Both the position numbers and the translations under genes were made by a program. The notes under the pieces were generated by a model. That model made no database searches and was not told where the DNA came from. It saw only the letters and a program-made list of their open reading frames with translations. Positions 1 through 8,666 of a stretch of DNA of 64,000 bases are shown here, piece after piece; within the stretch, counting starts at the first letter, position 1, and each line of letters starts with the position of its first letter. This DNA comes from CAYWRZ01 sp964460845 (GTDB lineage Bacteria; Bacteroidota; Bacteroidia; Flavobacteriales_D; UBA2798), in assembly GCA_964460845.1 (NCBI GenBank), contig CAYWRZ010000007.1, positions 124,001-188,000 on the forward strand. The letters run 5' to 3'.

Positions 1-228
1 GTATTGGAAAGGAAAAATCTATGCAACTATTGACCACAAATAAAGAAGCACCAAGGCATAATAGGTGTTTGTCAAAAAAGCGGAGTTACCGGTTAATTGA
101 GCGTTCTGCCCCGTGTCAGCCTTTGTGCCGGGTTGACTATTTAATGCTTCTAAATCCGACACTTTTTTAATTATCAGTTTGTTATAGCTCAGCCTCTTGC
201 CACGACTAACCAAGAAAGACATTGAAAT
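1..228. other. left-edge non-coding stretch
   Basis: I see no gene on either strand. The open frame on the minus strand here has no recognisable protein and overlaps the start of the next gene. The sequence is AT-rich and ends shortly before the NTF2-like gene; it may hold the end of an element cut by the window edge. Confidence 0.4.
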
Positions 229-606
229 ATGGATACAAAAATTAACAGAGAAGACGTTATTGAAGCGGAAAACAAACTTTTTTCGGCTCAACTTGTAAGT
301 AATGTGACCGTACTGGACCAATTATTGTATGATGATTTAGTCGCAGTTGCACCGACAGGACAAATCATAACCAAAGAAATGGACCTGGATGCGCATAAAG
401 CGAAAACAATGAGTATTGAAGACGCTTCAACAGAAATTGACGACATTAAAATAACGGGCGACACCGCACTTTCAATCGTGACAATGACCGCGAAAGGAAA
501 AATAAGCGGAGCGCCCTTAGAAGGGAAATTTCGATATTTTAGAGTTTGGAAACGTGTTGACGGCACATTGAAAATCATTGGCGCAAGTTTTATGCAGCTA
601 CCATAG
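229..606 (+). CDS. NTF2/SnoaL-like (DUF4440-type) small protein
   Basis: A 125-residue protein with no signal peptide, so probably cytosolic. The pattern is that of a cone-shaped NTF2-like fold: an N-terminal helix (EDVIEAENKLFSAQLVSN), a tyrosine/aspartate pair followed by the LVAVAPTGQIITKEMDL stretch typical of DUF4440, and a C-terminal strand pair ending in FRVWKRVDG. DUF4440 proteins are often small ligand-binding or isomerase-like proteins, but the substrate is unknown here. The gene stands alone, with no close partner, and sits among other small self-contained genes in an AT-rich stretch that looks acquired. Family assignment is fairly sure; function is not known. Confidence 0.75.
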   Translation: MDTKINREDVIEAENKLFSAQLVSNVTVLDQLLYDDLVAVAPTGQIITKEMDLDAHKAKTMSIEDASTEIDDIKITGDTALSIVTMTAKGKISGAPLEGKFRYFRVWKRVDGTLKIIGASFMQLP

Positions 607-652
607 AATTTTACCCGCTACTAACACTCGTTTTTCTTGGGTGCTGCTTCGG

Positions 653-721
653 GGATTTTCCATTGTAAAACGGAATGAAAGAATACTTCACATCGACAAA
701 AAAGGAAAAGAAATAAGATGA
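653..721 (+). pseudogene. WG-repeat gene tail fragment
   Basis: This short open frame reads GFSIVKRNERILHIDKKGK followed by EIR and a stop. It matches the end of a WG (beta-hairpin) repeat, as in the FAIVKKNNKKYFIDKNGK segment of the intact WG gene at 6060. Its TGA overlaps the ATG of the next gene in an ATGA arrangement, which suggests that a longer WG gene was once translationally coupled to that gene. The upstream part is missing and no start codon is present. Confidence 0.5.
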
Positions 722-1164
722 AAAAGCTATCCACGATAATCGCACTGATTTTTATTGTGCAATTTACTTTCGGGCAGGAATTATATTTCTACCACAAAAA
801 CGGTAAGCACGGGTTCATTGATACCACAGGAAAAGAAACCGGAAATTATATTCACGATGAAAAAGTGACCCTGACAGGCGTATATACAAAAAGTAGCCTC
901 ACAAAAAAAGGAGAAGGGAAGCATTATGGGCATTATAAAATAGTCGTAAATGACACTTTAGAGGTGAATTTGCTACCTCCCTATTATAAAGAAGCCATTC
1001 GTTCCACAGAGGAAGTGCAGAAATTTGAAGGAAAAAAAGTAGTGGTTACGGGAATTATTACCGAGAACACGACTTTATCAGAACCTTCTTTGGAAAATCA
1101 ACCCCTTACTGTCAGTGTCCCTTGCTTTATTACGATAGAATCTATCCGTTTATCGGAAGAATGA
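718..1164 (+). CDS. secreted small protein with OB-fold-like C-terminus
   Basis: A 148-residue protein with a clear signal peptide (residues 1-20, ending FTFGQ), so it is exported. Right after the cleavage point lies one WG-like hairpin (YHKNGKHGFIDTTGK). The second half (EVQKFEGKKVVVTGII to the end) has the strand pattern of a small OB-fold domain and resembles the last third of the lipoprotein at 7595, where FEGRTVSIKGTVFYG occupies the same place. In both cases the gene follows WG-repeat sequence, which suggests a recurring WG plus OB-fold pair. No enzyme motif is visible and the function is unknown. Confidence 0.65.
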   Translation: MKKLSTIIALIFIVQFTFGQELYFYHKNGKHGFIDTTGKETGNYIHDEKVTLTGVYTKSSLTKKGEGKHYGHYKIVVNDTLEVNLLPPYYKEAIRSTEEVQKFEGKKVVVTGIITENTTLSEPSLENQPLTVSVPCFITIESIRLSEE

Positions 1165-1342
1165 AGCTGAACTTTTCATCTTCTCCAGGGGTAACAGGTG
1201 GGGTACCCTTGCAACTTGATAAGTTACATGTAATCAGAAATAACGCCTCTATCTGTTTTTATCATTTTTCAAAACAGTAACCAATTGATTTTAATTCGAT
1301 TAGGCTTTCGGTTTACGCCTGTCCACACTACCCATTACCGGC

Positions 1343-2605
1343 TTATTCCATAGTGCTCAAATAGTCGCTCAGCGTGGTGAGGTATTCCGCGCGGTTGTTT
1401 AGCAGTACGAGGTGACGATTTAATGCGGCGCTTTCCGTTTCCCCGTTAAGCGGCAGAATGGCCTGTTTTTCATATTCCAACCAGGCGCTATGCGCCGATA
1501 AAAAGTGTGATTCAAAATACTCCAACACCTTGAATCGTTCCATCACATTGGTATAGCTTGTGTGATAGTCGGTTTTAGCATCAGCCAACTGGCCCTTGAG
1601 CGCGCCCATTTCTTTACTATCGTCTTGTGTCTCTACTTCGAGAATCCTGTTTCTGACAATTTGCGTTTTGTATTTTACTTTCAGCTTAGGATACATGGTG
1701 CCGTCCTGATCAAATATCCGTTCTATGAATTTGAATTCTTTTTCCTTGTAATCCAGCCATTTATCCTGAATATCCTTGTGGCTTTTTTTATTTTCGGTTT
1801 GAAGCTGCTGTGCTTGTTTGAATAGCAATCTACGCTCCAGCTCATCATATACCTGTACTAAACACTCGATTTGATCATAACTATCATCACTGCAAAGCTC
1901 CTCTAATTCGTCAATTGGAAGGTCTTCAATTTCGTCTTTAGCTATTCTTTCGGGTAGTGAAAAAGACTTTGTTTTATAGCGTTTTAATTGCTCTGCTGTT
2001 CCTCGGGTTTCTTTAAAACCACCGTCCTCGAACGTATAAACCTCTAAATAATCATTTTTTAATTCAGAGGGGTCAACGTCTTTGTACACAATATAATTAT
2101 TCGTGACTAAATCCGGAATCGCATCCCCATTCAGGTCTGTAATGGTGCTTTCTATATACTCAAATCGGCCACCATCCGCTCGCACACCAGCAAGCATTTG
2201 AGGTTCAGAGATAAACTGCCTTTTTCTATTGTCCCACACGATGAGATAGAAATCAATTCCACCTTCGTAGAAATCACGACCAAAAACAACTGCCTGATGA
2301 TTTTTTCCTAAATCATACTTGAAGCCATAATACTTTTCTCCTTCTCCCTCATAAATTGAACGAATGTCAATTTCGATGGGTTTGAGCTTTTTGAAGAATG
2401 CAGTCATGTGAGGATCTTCAATCTCAATTCTGCAATCTAAGCAGGTGACGGTGTTTAAATTTTCAGGTTTACTCGGTGTAGCGTTGAGCATTTCCTCACC
2501 CACTGAAAGTTCCTGTTTTGAAATGCCCGAAGGGTTGCTGCTACAGCTTGTTAAATGGCATATAATCAGGAATAATACTAGCAATTTTGATAAATTATCG
2601 AACAT
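1343..2605 (-). CDS. lipoprotein with LprI-like region
   Basis: A 420-residue lipoprotein: the signal peptide ends in the lipobox LTSC (Cys21). The first half (to about residue 200) looks like a secreted beta-rich domain with an FG-GAP-like stretch (ITDLNGDAIPDLVTNN), which in other proteins binds calcium. The second half is helical and resembles the LprI/DUF1311 family, with a Cys pair in LCSDDSYDQIECL and the pattern KWLDYKEKEFKFIERIFDQDGT. LprI proteins inhibit lysozyme in some bacteria, but that role is only a guess here. The gene lies 7 nt after the preceding lipoprotein gene on the same strand, so the two are probably co-transcribed. Confidence 0.6.
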   Translation of the reverse strand: MFDNLSKLLVLFLIICHLTSCSSNPSGISKQELSVGEEMLNATPSKPENLNTVTCLDCRIEIEDPHMTAFFKKLKPIEIDIRSIYEGEGEKYYGFKYDLGKNHQAVVFGRDFYEGGIDFYLIVWDNRKRQFISEPQMLAGVRADGGRFEYIESTITDLNGDAIPDLVTNNYIVYKDVDPSELKNDYLEVYTFEDGGFKETRGTAEQLKRYKTKSFSLPERIAKDEIEDLPIDELEELCSDDSYDQIECLVQVYDELERRLLFKQAQQLQTENKKSHKDIQDKWLDYKEKEFKFIERIFDQDGTMYPKLKVKYKTQIVRNRILEVETQDDSKEMGALKGQLADAKTDYHTSYTNVMERFKVLEYFESHFLSAHSAWLEYEKQAILPLNGETESAALNRHLVLLNNRAEYLTTLSDYLSTME

Positions 2606-2612
2606 GAGATCC

Positions 2613-3902
2613 TCAGTAGGGTTTAAGAAAATGAATGAAGTTAGTTTCGTCGGGGTCGTATTTCTTCAAAATCAAGCCGGGAGGGCAATGCGCGCAACCT
2701 TTATTATCACCGATATATTTTAACGAATTCCCGCTCATCAAAAACCTGGCGGTATATCTTTTGCCATTCGCCAGCGCATCTTCGACGGTACTCATTCTTG
2801 CATCAAGCACAACGACCATTTCTAATTCAAGCGTGTCCTTTCTTTTTTCTCCACCTGTAATATAATATTGAGAAGGGATACCTTCCGTTAACCCCAATCT
2901 TCCGGCTTCCTGAACGGTATTGCCATCCAATTGGAAAGAAAGCTCAAATTCATTATACACTGTTTCGTGGTCGATGGTCATAAACGTTTCTGCCTTATAC
3001 AAAAAGTAGCTGTCTGAAGGATCGGGCACAGAAAGCCTGAGCCCTTTCGAATAGTATATTTCTTCTTTAACGACCCATTCATTGTAATACTCGGGATAAT
3101 CCGAATTTTCCACATACACATAGTCCCCATAAACGGTCGTTTTTCCATCCAAGAGCCCGTTTATAAAGCTAAGCTTCACTTCAGGAGAAGGTTCGAAGCC
3201 TTCATGATAACCATAGTATAACAGACTCCCCGAGAATAATTGACCGTTTACTTTTAGAGGTTTAGTGTGGGGAAACATTTCTTCGGGTTTCATATCCCAA
3301 TCTATCATTTGCTGATGATTCATATCGGCCGAATAGAATAGGGATATTTTATCGTTCTGCAAATAAGACGGGTCGATTTTAAGCGCATTGCTTTCTTTAT
3401 TGTAGGACCAGTTGATATTTCCAATATCCTTTTTACTGGATACTAATGAACCGTTTTTAAAATAGCGTTCTATAATCGTTTTCCCTTCAAAAGACCAGGC
3501 TTTCATTGCTCCGTTCATTTCACCATTCAGCAAATTCAATTCTAATGCCGGGTGCTTTTGGTCTTTATCGTAATAGGCTAACGTTTTGCCTGAAAACTTT
3601 TGTTCCGTTAACACCGCTATAATGTCATTATACAAGCTAAACATCTTGTATTTAAAACCTTCTTCATGAAAAGAAGTCGTATCCGGAATGAAGATGAAAA
3701 GGGAGTCTTTAGGTGCACAATCCTCAGGGAAAATAAAATCGTATGCTTCTTCATTTCCGAAAAAGCAATTACAAATGTGCTTCGCTTTTGGAAGGCTGTC
3801 TGTCACACCTTCTTTAATAAATTCATTTGAATTTGCTTCTTTCGAGGAATTTGCACAATTGCTGAGCGCGAATACAAGAAGGAATAAAATGATATTTCTC
3901 AC
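2613..3902 (-). CDS. lipoprotein with MORN/YwqK-like repeats
   Basis: A 429-residue lipoprotein with lipobox LSNC at residue 16. Residues about 110-150 (LALELNLLNGEMNG-like, then EGKTIIERYFKNGSLV) and 230-260 (PEVKLSFINGLLDGKTTVYG) are MORN-variant repeats of the kind annotated as YwqK-like. The rest is unrecognised beta-rich sequence. It is the first gene of a probable two-gene unit with the lipoprotein downstream. Such repeat lipoproteins are common in Bacteroidota accessory regions; no catalytic residues are visible and no function can be named. Confidence 0.6.
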   Translation of the reverse strand: MRNIILFLLVFALSNCANSSKEANSNEFIKEGVTDSLPKAKHICNCFFGNEEAYDFIFPEDCAPKDSLFIFIPDTTSFHEEGFKYKMFSLYNDIIAVLTEQKFSGKTLAYYDKDQKHPALELNLLNGEMNGAMKAWSFEGKTIIERYFKNGSLVSSKKDIGNINWSYNKESNALKIDPSYLQNDKISLFYSADMNHQQMIDWDMKPEEMFPHTKPLKVNGQLFSGSLLYYGYHEGFEPSPEVKLSFINGLLDGKTTVYGDYVYVENSDYPEYYNEWVVKEEIYYSKGLRLSVPDPSDSYFLYKAETFMTIDHETVYNEFELSFQLDGNTVQEAGRLGLTEGIPSQYYITGGEKRKDTLELEMVVVLDARMSTVEDALANGKRYTARFLMSGNSLKYIGDNKGCAHCPPGLILKKYDPDETNFIHFLKPY

Positions 3903-4218
3903 AGTAAACAGGAATTATTCAACGCTCAAATGTATGTAATTATCCAGCAGCCATGCAAAAAGTATGCCGGCAAGAGTGAAGATATCAACGCCTTCTACAG
4001 GACCTTCAGGAAACCCGTTAAATCCGGTTTTGTTGCTGTTTTCCAGCGCTTTGCCCGGTTAGCGATTGGGAAATGGGCATAAGAAATACCGGAATACGCA
4101 TATAGAAACAACTTCGGTTTCGAAATGCGGTCAAAAAAGGCTTCAACTTAAAGAAACAGAGGATAGTTTTTAAATTCTGTAACGAACTTAGCTGTAAATT
4201 TGGGTTTCTGTAATTATA
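3903..4218. other. decayed intergenic stretch
   Basis: No intact gene is visible. On the plus strand a frame without a start codon reads about 38 residues from 3971 to its stop near 4081 (including FYRTFRKPVKSGFVAVFQRF), which could be a gene scrap, but I do not recognise it. Minus-strand open frames here have no protein-like features. The stretch leads into the WG fragment at 4219. Confidence 0.35.
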
Positions 4219-4317
4219 CATGTCTATAATAACAGAAAATTCGGATTAAAAGATGCAAATGGAAATAGAAGCGTTGATGTAAATTACGATTATGCCGATG
4301 AATTTTCAGAAGAATAA
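4219..4317 (+). pseudogene. WG-repeat gene fragment
   Basis: An open frame without a start codon reads NNRKFGLKDANGNRSVDVNY then DYADEFSEE and a stop. This is one WG-repeat unit (KFGLKDANG, then the conserved YDYA-EFSE turn also seen in the intact WG gene at 6060 as YAFAEEFSEG). The stop falls where the repeat would normally continue, so this is a truncated remnant. Confidence 0.5.
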
Positions 4318-4410
4318 TGGATGCCTTAGCGCTAAAAAAGGCCCGCCGAAAAGTGTCTAATCGTGAATTATTTAGCCAAAAACAACACATCAGATAGATA
4401 ACCGAAAATA

Positions 4411-5547
4411 ATGAAAATAGTAATTATAGGTGCCGGAATCGGCGGTTTGACCACCGCATTAGCGCTAAAACAAAGCGGACAGGAAGTGGTTATTTATGAA
4501 AGCGCGACCGAAATAAAGCCCCTTGGAGCAGGAATTTTAATCGCAAACAATGCCATGCAGATTTATGAAAAGCTTGGTGTTCGTCATAAAATTGAAAATG
4601 CAGGCCATAAAATTTCCAACATAAAAATTACAGATACTCAGCTCCACACAATTTCTGACACCAAACTTGAAAAGTTTGAAAAAAAATACGGCGTTTATAA
4701 CGTTGCAATTCACCGTGCCCGCTTGCAAAAAATATTAGCCGACGAAATCGGTGTTGAACACATACAATTAGCAAAACGACTTTCGAAAATTGAAAAAGAC
4801 GAGGGTTTTAAACTGACTTTTGAAGAGGGTACTACTGTAAATTGTGAAGTCCTAATTGGCGCCGACGGAATAAAATCAACCGTGAGAAATCAGTTGCTTG
4901 GCACAGGTAATATAAGAGACACACACCAAAAATGCTGGCGGGGCGTAAGCGAACTGGATTGGAATTCAAAATACAATCACGAAGCATTTGAGGTATGGGG
5001 AAAAGGAAAACGTGTTGGTTTTGTAAAAATAAGCGACACAGAAGTATATTGGTATGCGGTGATCAATGCCACATTGATGAAGGAGAATTCAGACATTGCC
5101 ACCTTGTTTAGCGAATTTCATCCCGAAGTGTGTCAGCTTATTTCCGAAACACCCAAAGACAAAATTATTTTCAGCGACATTACAGACTTGCAGCCCATTC
5201 ATCAATGGCACAATGGAAAAGCTTGTGTAATAGGTGATGCAGCTCACGCTACCACGCCTAATATGGGGCAAGGGGCCTGTCAGGCGATTGAAGATGCGTA
5301 CGTCATCGGGCAATTATTTAAACAAGGCAAATCTGTCGAAGAAATAGTTGCCCAATATGAGAAACTCAGAATCAAAAAAGCACATTTTATCGTAAATACA
5401 AGCTGGAGAATTGGAAAGCTTGCACACCTTGAAAACAGCATGGCGGTTTGGCTGAGAAATACGCTGATGAAAACAATGCCTAAGGCTATCAATGACAAAC
5501 AGTTAGATAAAGTGTTTAACATTGAATACGGAAAAATTGAAATATGA
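4411..5547 (+). CDS. FAD-dependent monooxygenase (PHBH-like)
   Basis: A 378-residue flavoprotein monooxygenase of the p-hydroxybenzoate hydroxylase fold, a usual length for the family. It starts with the dinucleotide-binding motif GAGIGG (residues 7-12), has the conserved E that binds FAD ribose (VVIYES), the GADGIKSTVR motif in the middle, and the second FAD motif GDAAHATTPNMGQGACQAIED near residue 277. Members use NAD(P)H and O2 to hydroxylate or oxidise small aromatic or heterocyclic substrates. The TetX and urate-hydroxylase groups look similar; the substrate cannot be told from sequence. Its last codon overlaps the start of the following membrane-protein gene, so they are probably one transcript. 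Confidence 0.85.
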   Translation: MKIVIIGAGIGGLTTALALKQSGQEVVIYESATEIKPLGAGILIANNAMQIYEKLGVRHKIENAGHKISNIKITDTQLHTISDTKLEKFEKKYGVYNVAIHRARLQKILADEIGVEHIQLAKRLSKIEKDEGFKLTFEEGTTVNCEVLIGADGIKSTVRNQLLGTGNIRDTHQKCWRGVSELDWNSKYNHEAFEVWGKGKRVGFVKISDTEVYWYAVINATLMKENSDIATLFSEFHPEVCQLISETPKDKIIFSDITDLQPIHQWHNGKACVIGDAAHATTPNMGQGACQAIEDAYVIGQLFKQGKSVEEIVAQYEKLRIKKAHFIVNTSWRIGKLAHLENSMAVWLRNTLMKTMPKAINDKQLDKVFNIEYGKIEI

Positions 5548-5948
5548 CAACCGAAATTGAAGTTTTAAAAGAAAAAAAGCGAATCGGTCAACGGCCGATT
5601 CGACTTATTTTCCTATACGCCTCGATCCTTTTTCTGGCAGGTGTTGATTTGATGTGGATTATGATCAAAAAAATGCCCGTATCACTGTTTGTTGTTTTTT
5701 TGGGCTTAATTATATCAATTTCACTGCGTGCATTTGCCAAAAGAAAAAGTGTAATAGGGATTATTTTGGCCGACCTTATTTTGATTGCACCGAGTTATTG
5801 GACCTTTACGCACCGGACATTCTCCTGGACTATGGACCATATTTTGACGGAACCTACTGTGCTCCTTACCGCAATTGCCATTTTATTTATTCTGAGTGAT
5901 TGGATAATTAGAATCAAAAAAATCGACCGAAATGCACAGCGAAAATGA
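5544..5948 (+). CDS. small four-helix membrane protein
   Basis: A 134-residue protein with about four hydrophobic helices (roughly residues 20-40, 43-62, 72-90 and 105-124) and basic ends. It overlaps the monooxygenase stop by 4 nt (ATGA), which implies translational coupling. I recognise no family. It may anchor or serve the monooxygenase, but this rests on position only. Confidence 0.65.
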   Translation: MTTEIEVLKEKKRIGQRPIRLIFLYASILFLAGVDLMWIMIKKMPVSLFVVFLGLIISISLRAFAKRKSVIGIILADLILIAPSYWTFTHRTFSWTMDHILTEPTVLLTAIAILFILSDWIIRIKKIDRNAQRK

Positions 5949-6059
5949 ACACAGGGAACACGGCGTATAACCCGGACTTGCTTGTGGTGCCGCTTCGTAG
6001 TTGTGCCTTCCGACAAACCGCCTAAAATATCCTAACCCTTACCTGAAACAGAAAACAAG

Positions 6060-7514
6060 ATGCTTTATCCAATCGAAGAAAATAAGCTATACGGATTCAT
6101 TAACGCTGACGGAGAGTGTATCGTAAAGCCGAAATATGCTTTTGCAGAGGAATTTTCGGAAGGGATGTGCTGTGTAGGTGTACAGGGAACAGTAATGCGA
6201 GGTAAAGAAAGCGTTACAGGTATTTCGCTGTCGGGCTACATAGACGCCAAAGGCAACGAAATAATTCCCCCGACTTTTGTGGGTGCAGGAAAGCGATTTA
6301 GTGAGGGTTTGGCAATGGTGCTGTTTCAACCCTCCTGGAAATGGGGCTTTATCGATAAGCGCGGAACGACGGTTATACCGCCTAACTACGATCAGAGTTA
6401 TTCATCTGGTTTTAGCGAGGGCCTTGCCGATGTGGCGCTTGGAGAAAAATGGGGCTACATCGACAAAAAAGGTGAAGTCGTAATTCCATTTGAATACGAC
6501 TCGACTTACCCCTTCAAAAATGGATTTGCCATTGTAAAGAAGAATAACAAAAAATATTTTATTGATAAAAACGGCAAGCGTTTGAAAACCATAAAATGCA
6601 CTGTTGTGGATACCGTGAATGGTGGCTTTAAGGAAGGACTGGCAGTGGTGAAAATAGGCACCCAGTATGGATTTATTACTACCGAAGGACAATTAGCTAT
6701 TCAGGAATTGTTCGACGACGCATGGGGCTTTCATGAAGGATTATGTGCCGTTAAAAAGGACGGTAAATACGGTTATATCAATTCAAAAGGGGAATACGTA
6801 ATCCCTCCCAAATTTGATCAGGCGCGCGCGCATAACAAAGGAATTGCCACCTTTTCCGAAAAAAGGAAGTGGGGGCTCATCGACCTGACAGGTACTATAA
6901 TTAAAGCGCCCGAATTTGATTATATCGACCATTTTGGCACCTATAACGGAGACTTATCCCAATTGGTTGAACGAGAATTAACAATGGCTGTTGCGGGTAA
7001 GGAAAAATACTATATAAACAGGGCCGGAGAAATTATTGCCGAGAAAAAAAGAAAAACGGGATCTTCCCTCACACAAGAGGATTATTTTAAAACCCTGTTT
7101 GAAAAAGAATATACAAAAAACGAAGTATGGGATAAAGCAAAATGGTATTACGATGGAATAACGGTAACTAAAAAATCAGCTACACGGCCTATTTATTTTG
7201 TGTTGAAATGGTTAAAAGAGAAAAACCTGTTAACCGAAGAAGGTTTGGAGTGGTATAAAGAAAAGAATAACATCGACATTGGGCTTTACAGAAGCATGGT
7301 CACCGCACAAGCAGCCGATTTTTTAGACAGATGCTATAAAGAATGGTATGAGCAGGAGGGTATCGTTAATTTCCAATTAGATCCCGATTTGCAATTTGTT
7401 GGAGATGAGCAATTAAACACATACTGGGAAGCCTACTTGAAAATAACGCCGCCCGACAGACCCTTGCCAAAAGCGGAGAAAAAGTGGTGGCAGAAACTTT
7501 TCGGTGCTAAATAA
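6060..7514 (+). CDS. WG-repeat protein, cytosolic
   Basis: A 484-residue protein without a signal peptide. Residues 1 to about 320 carry around seven WG repeats (hairpins such as KWGYIDKKGEVVIPFEYD and KYGYINSKGEYVIPPKFD). The C-terminal 150 residues form a separate, mostly helical domain (DKAKWYYDGITV, then RPIYFVLKWLKEKNLLTEEG) that faintly recalls a DUF common next to Bacteroidota immunity-like genes; I do not assign it. WG proteins are usually taken to be binding modules. The gene is followed at once by the lipoprotein at 7595. The same order, in broken form, is seen at 653-1164. Confidence 0.75.
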   Translation: MLYPIEENKLYGFINADGECIVKPKYAFAEEFSEGMCCVGVQGTVMRGKESVTGISLSGYIDAKGNEIIPPTFVGAGKRFSEGLAMVLFQPSWKWGFIDKRGTTVIPPNYDQSYSSGFSEGLADVALGEKWGYIDKKGEVVIPFEYDSTYPFKNGFAIVKKNNKKYFIDKNGKRLKTIKCTVVDTVNGGFKEGLAVVKIGTQYGFITTEGQLAIQELFDDAWGFHEGLCAVKKDGKYGYINSKGEYVIPPKFDQARAHNKGIATFSEKRKWGLIDLTGTIIKAPEFDYIDHFGTYNGDLSQLVERELTMAVAGKEKYYINRAGEIIAEKKRKTGSSLTQEDYFKTLFEKEYTKNEVWDKAKWYYDGITVTKKSATRPIYFVLKWLKEKNLLTEEGLEWYKEKNNIDIGLYRSMVTAQAADFLDRCYKEWYEQEGIVNFQLDPDLQFVGDEQLNTYWEAYLKITPPDRPLPKAEKKWWQKLFGAK

Positions 7515-7594
7515 TGATTAATTCTCGGGCATTTCGAAAGTCCTGCCTCCAGTTTCCTACCCCTATAGCAACCCTACTTAAAACAATAAAACAA

Positions 7595-8383
7595 ATGAAT
7601 GCAATTAATCGAAAGCTCAGTCTGCTTTTATTGGCTTTTACGTTAATTAGCTTTACAAGCTGTAGTGGCGACATCGCTAAAAAGAGAGAGATGTTAAGGG
7701 GTAACTGGGTACTTATGGGCGACCAGTGGCATCCGGGATTTTCTTTGACGCAAGATTCTATCTTCCCGCTGTTGGAACAAGGCGATTTCCTATCGCTAAG
7801 GCCACAGTTAGGCCAACCCTACCGGCTTACAAAGGATAGCTTAATCTTCGGACCACCCGATTATGTAGAAAATGAATGGGGGTTAAGTAAACGATTAAGA
7901 GGCTTCTGGAAAATAAATAAGCTGACCGACGACAGTCTAATAGTGGAAGATCATAGAGGTACCATGCACTTTTACAAGACCTCAAATTCGGAGCGAATTA
8001 AGCGTTATGAGGCAGAAACTGTTAAAAATGCCCAGTCCTCTGTCAACACAAACGTAGCTTACATAGAGTGTAGTACCTGGGATTGCCTCGAGAAAAATAA
8101 AAACCAGGAGGCGATTATAAGTGGTGTTTTTCAAAAATATACGCCGAATGAGGCTGGAAAAGGAGCCAATCACCTGTTCTGGGACTGGGAGATTAGGCTG
8201 GCAGATAGTTTGAAAGTGCCCGTAAAAAGCACAGACGAAGGGATTGATTACACGTTTTTTGAAGGCAGAACAGTGAGTATCAAAGGCACTGTTTTTTATG
8301 GAATTATTATCGGTAGTGCAGACGGGCAAAATGCCACCGGGTTCAGAATTGACCCAGTAGAAATTGAAGAAAAGAAAGAATAG
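7595..8383 (+). CDS. lipoprotein with lipocalin-like and OB-like halves
   Basis: The open frame begins at 7514, but the likely start is the ATG at 7595, which gives a proper lipoprotein signal with lipobox FTSC and removes 27 residues that do not look like protein. The mature part (about 240 residues) starts with a lipocalin-like stretch (MLRGNWVLMGDQWHPG, then GFWKINKLTDDSLIV) and ends with a small barrel domain (FEGRTVSIKGTVFYGIIIG) akin to the end of the protein at 718. It directly follows the WG gene and is probably co-transcribed. The function is unknown. Confidence 0.6.
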   Translation: MNAINRKLSLLLLAFTLISFTSCSGDIAKKREMLRGNWVLMGDQWHPGFSLTQDSIFPLLEQGDFLSLRPQLGQPYRLTKDSLIFGPPDYVENEWGLSKRLRGFWKINKLTDDSLIVEDHRGTMHFYKTSNSERIKRYEAETVKNAQSSVNTNVAYIECSTWDCLEKNKNQEAIISGVFQKYTPNEAGKGANHLFWDWEIRLADSLKVPVKSTDEGIDYTFFEGRTVSIKGTVFYGIIIGSADGQNATGFRIDPVEIEEKKE

Positions 8384-8495
8384 CCATTGACGAAGTAAAC
8401 GAAATTTAAAAAGTGTGCAGCTTTTGAAAGCGTTAAAAAGAATGAATAAAAAATGACTTTTTCCGGGGTAGATAATCCAACAGTTGAATTGAAAA

Positions 8496-8525
8496 TAAGC
8501 TAAGCTAAACTAAACTAAACTAAAC
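8496..8525. repeat. pentamer tandem repeat (TAARC)6
   Basis: Six tandem copies of a five-base unit: two TAAGC followed by four TAAAC. It lies 113 bases after the preceding stop in non-coding sequence. Such short arrays can change length by slippage, but no gene frame runs through it. Confidence 0.8.
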
Positions 8526-8633
8526 CCCTCACAAGCTCTAAACCTTTATCGGCAACCCTAACGCGACACCTTGCAGACATCTACTTGCGGGCCCTTGGCG
8601 GCATAACGCCGGCCATCAAATACCACAAATAAC

Positions 8634-8641
8634 TATCTTTG
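8634..8641 (+). promoter_or_regulatory. candidate -7 box for the AraC gene
   Basis: TATCTTTG fits the Bacteroidota -7 element TAnnTTTG and lies 25 bases upstream of the start codon. I see no TTTG at the usual 19-21 base spacing, so this is only a candidate. Confidence 0.4.
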
Positions 8642-8666
8642 ACTTTGTGTAAAAAATAAAGGAACA

